Assembly (NCBI RefSeq): GCF_029350975.1
Contig: NZ_JARKMR010000005.1
Coordinates: forward strand, 62,001 to 126,000
Length of the DNA stretch: 64,000 nt
Direction: 5' to 3'
From: Maribacter zhoushanensis
Lineage (GTDB): Bacteria > Bacteroidota > Bacteroidia > Flavobacteriales > Flavobacteriaceae
In this document: piece after piece, positions 36,038 to 43,282 of the stretch
Position numbering within the stretch: position 1 is the first letter of the stretch
Layout of the letters: every line of letters begins with the position of its first letter
The notes under the pieces: model-generated
Told to the model about the DNA's origin: nothing
The model's database searches: none
The model's input: only the letters and a program-made list of their open reading frames with translations
Program-made: the position numbers and the translations under genes

Positions 36038-36796
36038 ATGGAAACTGCTATGAATGATGTAAAAATAATAATGAAAGAAACCTATTCTAAGTTAGTTAGC
36101 TTTAAGCGTAAAGAAAATAGGAAATCTTTTAATACGGAGCTATTAAAGGTATTACCAAAAATTTATAGATATGTATCTAAAAGATTGAATAGTGCCGTTG
36201 CCAATGGTAAATTAAATAAGGGTATGTTCAACCCGAGCGATTTTACCGATCAGCTTTTTATAGAAGTGTATGATAATATTGATGATATAAAGAGTGAAAA
36301 TGAGCTACATGTTTTTCTATTTAAAAAAGTAGATGAATTATTGGAAGACAGTTTGGTAGAAGAGGAATTTGATCATGTTTTCTTTGATAATATAGATACA
36401 TACTCTAAACCCGAGTGGGATGCTATGGAAGAAAATTACACCCAAGATGGCGATGGTGATTTCTTGCTCTTAGAAGAATTGGACGATAGTTCTTTAAATA
36501 AAAGTAATTATACTTTAGACCATGTTTTTATTACTGATGAAGAAAAGCAATTAGCCGATAAGCTTGATGCTACATTGGATAAGGAACGAATATATAAACA
36601 CATACAGTTGGTATTAGATAAAATGAATTTACCCATGAGAACGGTATTTGAACTCTTTACCAATGAAGGCTTGACTACTGAAGAAATCGCCGATATACGC
36701 AAAACTACCTTAGAACAGGTAGAGGAGTTGTTGGCTTCGGCAAGGCAACTGCTTAAGAATAGTTTTGAGAAACGATTTCTTATAGATAGCAATTAA
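36038..36796 (+). CDS. Sigma-70-like (divergent) protein with region-4 HTH
   Basis: A 252-residue protein. The C-terminal 75 residues (VFITDEEKQLADKL... then MRTVFELFTNEGLTTEEIADIRKTTLEQVEELL) resemble sigma factor region 4: a helix-turn-helix in which promoter sequence is recognised. The N-terminal part (FNTELLKVLPKIYRYVSKRL) recalls region 2, but the central acidic segment (DGDGDFLLLEELDDSS) is unusual. It could be an alternative sigma factor or a regulator derived from one. It has a terminator after it and shares a Crp/Fnr-like palindrome with the P-type ATPase gene. Confidence 0.65.
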   Translation: METAMNDVKIIMKETYSKLVSFKRKENRKSFNTELLKVLPKIYRYVSKRLNSAVANGKLNKGMFNPSDFTDQLFIEVYDNIDDIKSENELHVFLFKKVDELLEDSLVEEEFDHVFFDNIDTYSKPEWDAMEENYTQDGDGDFLLLEELDDSSLNKSNYTLDHVFITDEEKQLADKLDATLDKERIYKHIQLVLDKMNLPMRTVFELFTNEGLTTEEIADIRKTTLEQVEELLASARQLLKNSFEKRFLIDSN

Positions 36797-36801
36797 AATT
36801 G

Positions 36802-36838
36802 AAAAAAAGCTCTCATTTAAATTAGAGCTTTTTTTTTC
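36802..36838. terminator. Bidirectional rho-independent terminator
   Basis: Perfect 12-bp stem AAAAAAAGCTCT (36802-36813) with AGAGCTTTTTTT (36824-36835), 10-base loop, T run to 36837. The A run on the left gives a U tract for the opposite strand, so it can serve both the sigma-like gene and the convergent oxidase-like gene. Confidence 0.88.
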
Positions 36839-36905
36839 ATTATAAATAGTAATAATCACGGGACGGTAACAACTGAGGTATTTGAATTAAAATATTTTAT
36901 CTCGA

Positions 36906-37367
36906 TTATTTATCGGTTACTCTTAGTTTTCCCTTCAGTTCGTTGATGTTGATCCTAAAAATGATAGGAGCATCTTCGGTATCAATTTTTGCAGAGAACT
37001 CACTTATACATTTTGGGTGTTCTCCGTAGTTAGTTGCGATTACTTTTTTAACTCCCTCAGAAAATTCATGTAGCATATGTTTTGCATCTATACGAGAAAG
37101 TTCCTCAAAAGTGCCTTGCAATAGAACAGATTTCCAGTCTACAATGGAGGTTATTTCATCTATCGATAAACATACAGCCGTATTTTTTCTCATTTCCTGA
37201 ATTTTATGACCTTCAGAAGAATAGCTAGTAATAGTGTTAGTTTCAGAATCGTAGAAATAGGTGATGGGTACAATATGTGGACATCCGCCAGAAATATAAG
37301 CCAGTCTACCAATGTAGTTCTGTGCCAATAATGTTTTGCATTCTTGTTGATTTAAATTTCTTCTCAT
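36906..37367 (-). CDS. Pyridoxamine-5'-phosphate oxidase-like FMN-binding protein
   Basis: A 153-residue protein with the split beta-barrel opening NLNQQECKTLLAQNYIGRLA, followed by ISGGCPHIVPITYFYD and the FMN-phosphate region YSSEGHKIQEMRKN, as in small PNPOx-like/nitroimidazole-resistance-type flavin proteins. The reaction is unknown; family members bind FMN, F420 or haem. The upstream palindrome (centre 62 bp before the start) puts it in the stress regulon. Confidence 0.82.
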   Translation of the reverse strand: MRRNLNQQECKTLLAQNYIGRLAYISGGCPHIVPITYFYDSETNTITSYSSEGHKIQEMRKNTAVCLSIDEITSIVDWKSVLLQGTFEELSRIDAKHMLHEFSEGVKKVIATNYGEHPKCISEFSAKIDTEDAPIIFRININELKGKLRVTDK

Positions 37368-37422
37368 GACCTATGGTTGTTTGTTGATGCGATAAAAGTA
37401 TAAATCATTGAATTAGTGGTAC

Positions 37423-37436
37423 ATGATATTGGTCAG
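37423..37436. promoter_or_regulatory. Crp/Fnr-like palindrome before the PNPOx-like gene
   Basis: ATGATATTGGTCAG, core TGATATTGGTCA. Centre is 62 bp before the start at 37367 on the minus strand. Confidence 0.6.
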
Positions 37437-37459
37437 TAGTAGAAAAACTATAGTAGACT

Positions 37460-37490
37460 ACGAATTCTAGTTCAACCCCAACGAATACTA
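37460..37490 (+). promoter_or_regulatory. Direct-repeat operator (candidate LytTR site) before the VIT/vWA gene
   Basis: ACGAATTCTA (37460-37469) and ACGAATACTA (37481-37490), start-to-start distance 21 bp, i.e. two helical turns. LytTR-family regulators bind paired direct repeats of about 9-10 bp with this geometry. The second repeat ends 31 bp before the -7 element and 71 bp before the start codon at 37562. The same arrangement recurs at 39842-39872. Confidence 0.7.
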
Positions 37491-37521
37491 AAAGGTGCCT
37501 ATTTTACGAGTAGTTCGCAGT

Positions 37522-37529
37522 TAGATTTG
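37522..37529 (+). promoter_or_regulatory. -7 element for the VIT/vWA gene
   Basis: TAGATTTG, a full match to TAnnTTTG, 32 bp upstream of the start codon, 31 bp after the direct-repeat operator. Confidence 0.65.
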
Positions 37530-37561
37530 ACTTCAAATAATAATAATCTAAAACTACGATC

Positions 37562-39709
37562 ATGAAACTTCTTTACACCTTTTTACTGTGTTGCACCATC
37601 TTCACAGGCTTTTCTCAAGATAATGACAGTCCGTATTTATTGGTATCTACAGAAGATGCAGTCATACCCTTAAAATCTTCTAAAACAGAAGTTGAAATAT
37701 CTGGTACTATCGCTCATGTTCGTGTGACACAGGTATATCAAAATAATGGGGCAGGGGCAATAGAAGCTAAATATGTATTTCCGCTTTCTACTCAAGCAGC
37801 GGTGCATAAAATGCAGATGACCATTGGTAATAGAATTGTAAATGCCAAAATATTTGAAAAGCAAGAAGCTCAAGAAGTTTATGAAGCGGCTTTGAACGAA
37901 GGCAAGCGAGCAGCGAAGTTAGATCAAGAAAGACCTAATGTATTTAAAATGAACGTGGGTAATATTATGCCTGGTGATGAAATTGCCACTGATATCTATT
38001 ACACAGAAATATTAGTGCCTGTAAACGGAGAATATCAATTTGTAGCACCAGGTGTTGTAGGTCCTAGGTTTACTGGCGAGAGCACTCAAAACGAAGAAAG
38101 TTTTAATATGCCTTATACGGCAAAAGGAATAGCGGATAGTTTTGATTTTGACATGACCGTAACCCTAAATGCGGGTATGATCATTCAGAATATTAATAGT
38201 AGTAGTCATAAAGTAACGGTGAATCATCCTAATGCAAAAACAGCAGAAGTCTTTTTATCCGAAGAGAATGAGCATCCGTCTAATAGAGATTTTATATTGA
38301 ATTACAACCTTAGGGGAAATCAAATTCAAACGGGGTTATTGTTATACGAAGGTGAAGATGAGAACTTCTTTACTTATCAAATGGAGCCTAGTAAGAAGGT
38401 GGTTTTAGATGATATTCCTGCAAGAGAGTACTTGTTTATTGTAGACGTATCTGGTTCTATGAATGGGTATCCTTTAGAAGTATCAAGACAATTAATGCGA
38501 AACCTACTTTGCAATTTACGAATGAGCGACACCTTCAATGTTCAGTTATTTGCTTCTAGCTCAACGATGTTTAGTCAAACCCCAGTAGAATCGACCGAGC
38601 AGAATATTGAAGCAGCCATTCGTTTTTTATCAGATGGTCAAGGCGGTGGTGGTACCCAATTATTAAGTGCATTGCATGAAGCTTATAAATTACCACGAAG
38701 AGATATGAGTGTAGCCCGTTCTATGATAATCATTACAGACGGATATGTGAGTGTAGAAAAAGAAGCATTTGAACTTATTGGTAATAATTTAGATGAAGCC
38801 AATGTATTCACATTTGGCATAGGGTCAAGCGTTAACAGGTATTTAATAGAAGGCATGGCAAAGGTTTCCAACAGTGAATCTTTCATTGCAACAACATCAG
38901 AAGAAGCGGCAGAAGTAGCTAAAGACTTTGCAGATTATATAGCCACACCATTATTGACCAGGGTAAAAATAGAATCGAAAGGATTTGAGATGTATGACCT
39001 TACCCAAAAAAGCATTCCAGATGTTTTTGCTGCAAGACCCGTAATTATTCATGGTAAATACAAGGGTAAGGCAGAAGGTAAAATTATAGTAACCGGGTAT
39101 CAAGGTAAAAAACGATTTAGAGAAGTGTATAATGTAGCTGACGGACAATTAAGTAAGCAGAACAAAGCCTTGCGCTACTTGTGGGCAAGAAAGAAGATTA
39201 GCGAGTTAGATGATTATAACAACTTGTTCAATGAAGATGTAAAAGATGAAGTAGTTGCCTTAGGATTAAAATATAACCTGTTGACCAATTACACCTCTTT
39301 CGTAGCTGTAGATGAAGCTATAGTAAATGAAGACGGCACCTTGACCAAAGTGAAGCAGCCGTTGCCTATGCCTAATAATGTAAACAACTCTGCCGTTGGT
39401 GCAGAAGCTGAGGTCAAAGAGACAAGTAAATTCAAACGCTCTTTCTCCATGCATTTTGAAAATGAAATAGCAAAGAATGTAAAAAGACAATTTACGATGG
39501 AATTTAAAGTGATGTGCAGCAAACTGGTAACAGATTACTTAAAAAAGTATGAAAGTCTACGTATTAAATTTAATGCCCATGGCGAGGTTATTCGTGTAGA
39601 AAAATTAGAAAATGGTAGCTGGGTAGTTGATGAAAGTATGCAGTTAGCGTTTGAGAAAATCAGTTTAAAGTCCGTAAAAAAAGAGATGACTTTAACGTTG
39701 AAAAAATAG
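37562..39709 (+). CDS. Secreted VIT + von Willebrand A domain protein
   Basis: A 715-residue protein with a signal peptide (MKLLYTFLLCCTIFTGFSQ). A VIT domain occupies about residues 25-160 (VEISGTIAHVRVTQVYQNN ... MPGDEIATDIYYTE), and a vWA domain about 285-460 has a complete MIDAS: DVSGSMNG (Asp295) and later TDG in IIITDGYVS. The C-terminal 250 residues include a beta domain and a basic region. VIT/vWA proteins are related to inter-alpha-trypsin inhibitor heavy chains and probably mediate extracellular protein binding. It has its own terminator and a candidate LytTR site, so it is likely a single-gene unit of the LytTR regulon. Confidence 0.9.
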   Translation: MKLLYTFLLCCTIFTGFSQDNDSPYLLVSTEDAVIPLKSSKTEVEISGTIAHVRVTQVYQNNGAGAIEAKYVFPLSTQAAVHKMQMTIGNRIVNAKIFEKQEAQEVYEAALNEGKRAAKLDQERPNVFKMNVGNIMPGDEIATDIYYTEILVPVNGEYQFVAPGVVGPRFTGESTQNEESFNMPYTAKGIADSFDFDMTVTLNAGMIIQNINSSSHKVTVNHPNAKTAEVFLSEENEHPSNRDFILNYNLRGNQIQTGLLLYEGEDENFFTYQMEPSKKVVLDDIPAREYLFIVDVSGSMNGYPLEVSRQLMRNLLCNLRMSDTFNVQLFASSSTMFSQTPVESTEQNIEAAIRFLSDGQGGGGTQLLSALHEAYKLPRRDMSVARSMIIITDGYVSVEKEAFELIGNNLDEANVFTFGIGSSVNRYLIEGMAKVSNSESFIATTSEEAAEVAKDFADYIATPLLTRVKIESKGFEMYDLTQKSIPDVFAARPVIIHGKYKGKAEGKIIVTGYQGKKRFREVYNVADGQLSKQNKALRYLWARKKISELDDYNNLFNEDVKDEVVALGLKYNLLTNYTSFVAVDEAIVNEDGTLTKVKQPLPMPNNVNNSAVGAEAEVKETSKFKRSFSMHFENEIAKNVKRQFTMEFKVMCSKLVTDYLKKYESLRIKFNAHGEVIRVEKLENGSWVVDESMQLAFEKISLKSVKKEMTLTLKK

Positions 39710-39731
39710 GTAGTTAGTTTTGGTTAGTTGG

Positions 39732-39788
39732 TTCTCCGAAAGGAGAAGAAAACCTGTAAGATGTGTGTCATTTTGCAGGTTTTTCTTT
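39732..39788 (+). terminator. Tandem hairpins, second a rho-independent terminator, after the VIT/vWA gene
   Basis: First hairpin TTCTCC-GAAA-GGAGAA (39732-39747), a GNRA tetraloop. Second hairpin AAAACCTG (39749-39756) with CAGGTTTT (39776-39783), extended inward by a wobble pair and two A-T pairs, and followed by a T-rich tail. Confidence 0.78.
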
Positions 39789-39841
39789 TGCAATAATTTG
39801 AAGAATGAACATTTGCAACCTGAATAAATACGCCATGTTCA

Positions 39842-39872
39842 ACGAATTCTAGATGAGGTGCTACGAATACTA
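39842..39872 (+). promoter_or_regulatory. Direct-repeat operator (candidate LytTR site) before the six-gene operon
   Basis: ACGAATTCTA (39842-39851) and ACGAATACTA (39863-39872), identical repeats and identical 21-bp phase to the site at 37460-37490, although the 10 bases between differ. The second repeat ends 31 bp before a -7-like element and 72 bp before the start codon at 39945. Confidence 0.7.
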
Positions 39873-39903
39873 GAACACCCTCATAAAAGCCCTGTCTCTG
39901 CTG

Positions 39904-39911
39904 TAATTTAG
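39904..39911 (+). promoter_or_regulatory. -7-like element for the operon starting at 39945
   Basis: TAATTTAG, one mismatch from TAnnTTTG, 31 bp after the direct-repeat operator, the same offset as at 37522. The weak -7 fits activation by a bound regulator. Confidence 0.5.
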
Positions 39912-39944
39912 TAGTGTAGAAACATAACAACTAAAAATATTATC

Positions 39945-40508
39945 ATGAAAAAATTCATTCTTTTAGCTTTCATATTCAACATTTGTATAACCAATGCACA
40001 AGAGTTTCAATTGACCGATAGTTATGATATCACCAACCAAAGAAGTAGTGGTCAAGAAGAGGAAGATACGTGGATGGTAGATGTAATCGTATCCAACAAT
40101 CCAGAAAGTCATGTAGCAACATTATCTATATCAGATTTTGGTTTATTAGATGAAATACGCATCTCGGTTTTAAGTAATCCTGATCTAGAGGATATCAATG
40201 AAATTTTAAAAGTAACACTAGAGTATAACTCTTGTTGTTCAAGCACAGAAGAGTTCTATTATTTGGTTACCAATGATAATGATTATATCGCATTGCCAAG
40301 TATAAAAAATGAGTATGCGTACGAACCTATTTCAGACATACATTACATTTTTCCTAATCAGTCTTTTGGCAAAGAAGGAACCATTTTAAGAGCTGCATTA
40401 CAATACACCGAAACATATACAATTAAAGATATTAAAGTACTTAGAAGCATTGCCTGGAACGACGATGATTTTGATACTGAAGACGCTATAACAGCAATTA
40501 ATTATTAA
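39945..40508 (+). CDS. Secreted protein of unknown function
   Basis: A 187-residue protein with a signal peptide (MKKFILLAFIFNICITNAQ) and a mature part of mostly beta-strand character; it contains a Cys-Cys pair (YNSCCSSTEEFYY). I do not recognise a family. First gene of a six-gene operon with spacings of 21, 9, 22, 64 and 7 bp that ends with a LytS/LytTR pair, and it carries the direct-repeat operator. Confidence 0.65.
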   Translation: MKKFILLAFIFNICITNAQEFQLTDSYDITNQRSSGQEEEDTWMVDVIVSNNPESHVATLSISDFGLLDEIRISVLSNPDLEDINEILKVTLEYNSCCSSTEEFYYLVTNDNDYIALPSIKNEYAYEPISDIHYIFPNQSFGKEGTILRAALQYTETYTIKDIKVLRSIAWNDDDFDTEDAITAINY

Positions 40509-40529
40509 TAACCCTTAAAATTTAGAATT

Positions 40530-41423
40530 ATGAAAAATTTAAAGAAAAGTGCCTTATTCCTATGCTTATTCGCATTTGTAAACATCTTTGCCCAAAGCGT
40601 AGAACAAGTAGATTTTGAAGTGATGGACAAAGAAATTCCTGCTGAAGAATTAACCTATGAGTACTTATTGGCTCACAAAGTATTTCTGCGTGAAAAGCCA
40701 TCTGTACGTAGTAAAAAAGTAACCTTACTTAATATTGGTACTAAAATGGTTTTGTGGGAAAAGAGCCTTTATGCTAAAGAGATTGATGGAATTAAAAGTC
40801 ACTGGTACAGAGTAACTACAGGTAATGAAACCGGTTGGGTTTGGGGCGGAATGATTGCTCAGAAGTCTTTTGGAAGTATTGCGGATAACCAAGTAAAGTT
40901 TGTATACGGTTATGAAAGCAGTGCTACAAATGAAGCAGGTATGACAGAAGTAAAATACCAGTTGCGTGCCTTTAAAAACGGTCAGCAATTAGATAAAATG
41001 GTTTTGGACAGTTTGTCTGTAATTCCTGTCCATATTGAAAACCACGGTAGTCTAGGTTTGTTCAATGTAGAAGATGTAATCACGATAGATTTAGCTGATG
41101 CTGATACCGGTTACCAAGTAGGTAAAAGCTACCTGTTTTGGAACAATGGTAGATTTAAAAAAGTAGCTAGTTTAATTGACTACGCAGATAGTAACTATTT
41201 AAAGACAGAGTCTTTTGTTTTTCCTTCAGATATGCAAGGTGTTAAGAGTACTATTTTACTGAAAACGACGATAACAAAAAACATTAAAACTTTAGATGAT
41301 GCCTTTGCGCAGAACAACGTAGAATTCATTACCACTCCGTATGTATGGAACGGGTCTAAGTTGACCAAAAAAGAAGAAGTTCGTGAAATTAAAGATGATG
41401 CTGTAGTAAGTATAGACTTTTAA
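40530..41423 (+). CDS. Secreted SH3b-domain protein
   Basis: A 297-residue protein with a signal peptide (MKNLKKSALFLCLFAFVNIFAQ) and a bacterial SH3-like domain at about residues 45-115 (KVFLREKPSVRSKKVTLL... ending GWVWGGMI). The remaining 180 residues are predicted beta-rich and unassigned. SH3b domains often bind peptidoglycan or cell-surface peptides. It shares the domain type with the product of 42487-43218, two genes downstream. Confidence 0.75.
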   Translation: MKNLKKSALFLCLFAFVNIFAQSVEQVDFEVMDKEIPAEELTYEYLLAHKVFLREKPSVRSKKVTLLNIGTKMVLWEKSLYAKEIDGIKSHWYRVTTGNETGWVWGGMIAQKSFGSIADNQVKFVYGYESSATNEAGMTEVKYQLRAFKNGQQLDKMVLDSLSVIPVHIENHGSLGLFNVEDVITIDLADADTGYQVGKSYLFWNNGRFKKVASLIDYADSNYLKTESFVFPSDMQGVKSTILLKTTITKNIKTLDDAFAQNNVEFITTPYVWNGSKLTKKEEVREIKDDAVVSIDF

Positions 41424-41432
41424 AAAATAGAT

Positions 41433-42464
41433 ATGAACAAGTGTTTAATTATGGTATTGGTTAGTGTGCTAATGCTTGGTGGTAAGATGCCGTTTTCGCA
41501 AAAGTCGGAGGCGGCACTTGCTTCACCTACCAAAAAAGAAATGGTACAGGAATCCATTGTTTTTATAGCTGGTTTTGATGAAGGTGATAACACCTATTAT
41601 AACAATGCCAAGCAATATTTTGAAAATCAAGGATTGCCTATTGTTGATAGTTTATATACCATTGACGATATCGTCAATTATTTAAATAGAGCAGGGGAGA
41701 ACCAAGTTCGTTTCAACGAAATTCATATTGTAAGTCATAGTAATGCCTGGTTGGGCATGTCTTTAAAAACAAACAGCACAGGAGAAAGAATTACAGTAAA
41801 GACCTTACAAAATGCAAAAAAAAACCATGACATAGAAACCATGTGTGATTTCATAACTAGTGATTCTAAAATCATTTTTCATTCTTGCGGGTTGGGAGAA
41901 AATCAGCCTCTTCTTCAAGAATTAAAAAATACGTTTAAAGCAGGGCAGGTAGTTGCTTCATCCTATTTCAATGTGTTTGGTGGTAAATATGCAGGTCATT
42001 ATTTAGCAAAACCCTATTACGGTTATTACCCAACGGCAGAATCTTTAGGTCCGGCGCATTTATCAAAAGAGTTTAAGGAAACTTATCCAGAAGTCAATAT
42101 AGATTGGTTTACTGCCATAAAAACAAGAAAGGAATCTTCTTTCGGTAAAGCCTATAGTTTCAAATTCAATATTCCGGTAGATTGGGAATTTACTTTTGAT
42201 TCTGTAACTGATATACCTACATTACAAGACAAAGAGGCAATAATGGATTGGGTTTCAGAATCTCCAGAAATGGCTGAGGTTTTGTTTAAATTAAATATAC
42301 CCATAGAAAAATTTCGTTGGAGAAGTACTATCCAGGGAAATAAATTGATGATAAATGGAAAAACCACCGTACTCTGTGTATTGGCACCTATTTTGCAATC
42401 TAACAATGTAAATGAATACCAAAACATTACTTTTAATGACCCTTTATTATATCAAATATTATAG
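41433..42464 (+). CDS. Secreted protein with possible clan-CD (caspase-like) His-Cys dyad
   Basis: A 343-residue protein with a signal peptide. Residues about 42-190 look like a Rossmann-type alpha/beta domain: strand SIVFIAGF, strand EIHIVSHSN with His102, and strand KIIFHSCGLGEN with Cys152. A histidine after one strand and a cysteine after the next is the pattern of clan-CD peptidases and of DUF4347/CHAT-type domains. I cannot place it in a named family, and peptidase activity is a hypothesis. It is encoded in the LytTR operon between two SH3b proteins. Confidence 0.55.
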   Translation: MNKCLIMVLVSVLMLGGKMPFSQKSEAALASPTKKEMVQESIVFIAGFDEGDNTYYNNAKQYFENQGLPIVDSLYTIDDIVNYLNRAGENQVRFNEIHIVSHSNAWLGMSLKTNSTGERITVKTLQNAKKNHDIETMCDFITSDSKIIFHSCGLGENQPLLQELKNTFKAGQVVASSYFNVFGGKYAGHYLAKPYYGYYPTAESLGPAHLSKEFKETYPEVNIDWFTAIKTRKESSFGKAYSFKFNIPVDWEFTFDSVTDIPTLQDKEAIMDWVSESPEMAEVLFKLNIPIEKFRWRSTIQGNKLMINGKTTVLCVLAPILQSNNVNEYQNITFNDPLLYQIL

Positions 42465-42486
42465 GGATAACAGCGTTCGCATTAAT

Positions 42487-43218
42487 ATGAAAATTGTATT
42501 CACAATTATATTTTTAATTTTCGCATCTACTATTTTAGGGCAAGAGACATCTTTTGTTTCAGCTGAAAATGGATTAATAGTTCGTAAAAATCCAGACCAA
42601 ACATCAGAGAAAATAGGCAAATTATGTTACGGTACCGAAGTAACCATAATAAAAGAAACTGAAATTGGATTAAAAATCGTTGATGCTGGGAAAACAATTT
42701 CTGGGCAATGGTTTGAAATTCAAGAATTAGTAGGAAATCTAAAAGGTTTTGTTTTTAGTGGTTATCTCACAGGAGATGAAATATTTACATTGAAAAATCC
42801 AAACGTTTCTATTCTAAAAGGTCAGCTGGATTCTGAGCAAATTACCGAAGTGATTTATAATTATTTGTCAAATAATTATCACCCAGTTGGTGAGAAATTT
42901 CAGTTAGAGTATTATGATTGGGATAAATCTAAAATTTGTTCTTTTACTCAAGAATTTAAAACGGGAATAAAGTATTCTTTATATGAATGCAAAGAAGGGG
43001 GAGGGATTACGGTAGAATTGGAGTTGCCTAAAACAAATAGAAATAACTTAATGAATTGGATAGAGGGTATTTATGAGGTGGATAATAGCGATATAGATCC
43101 AAATGTGTGGAAAGAGAACAATACTAAATTTGAGCCAAAAGAGATAAATCCTGGTTGTTATTATAAAATTGAAGAAAAAGACAATTCAACCTTTGTTGGA
43201 TTATTCTGTGGGTGTTAA
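42487..43218 (+). CDS. Secreted SH3b-domain protein
   Basis: A 243-residue protein from the ATG at 42487, which gives a clean signal peptide (MKIVFTIIFLIFASTILGQ); an upstream ATG at 42412 lies inside the previous gene and gives no signal. An SH3b domain covers about residues 22-85 (ENGLIVRKNPDQTSEKIGKL ... GFVFSGYL). The C-terminal half is unassigned and ends in CGC. It follows the His-Cys protein by 22 bp. Confidence 0.7.
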   Translation: MKIVFTIIFLIFASTILGQETSFVSAENGLIVRKNPDQTSEKIGKLCYGTEVTIIKETEIGLKIVDAGKTISGQWFEIQELVGNLKGFVFSGYLTGDEIFTLKNPNVSILKGQLDSEQITEVIYNYLSNNYHPVGEKFQLEYYDWDKSKICSFTQEFKTGIKYSLYECKEGGGITVELELPKTNRNNLMNWIEGIYEVDNSDIDPNVWKENNTKFEPKEINPGCYYKIEEKDNSTFVGLFCGC

Positions 43219-43282
43219 AGCTTATAATCTAAAAAACGTTGGTAAAGATTAAATAACTAATTACTTAAAATATAACACATAT

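Noticed and set aside
37506..37515. A third ACGA-like copy (ACGAGTAGTT) after the 37460 repeats
   Set aside because: It differs in four positions and is 25 bp rather than 21 bp from the second repeat.
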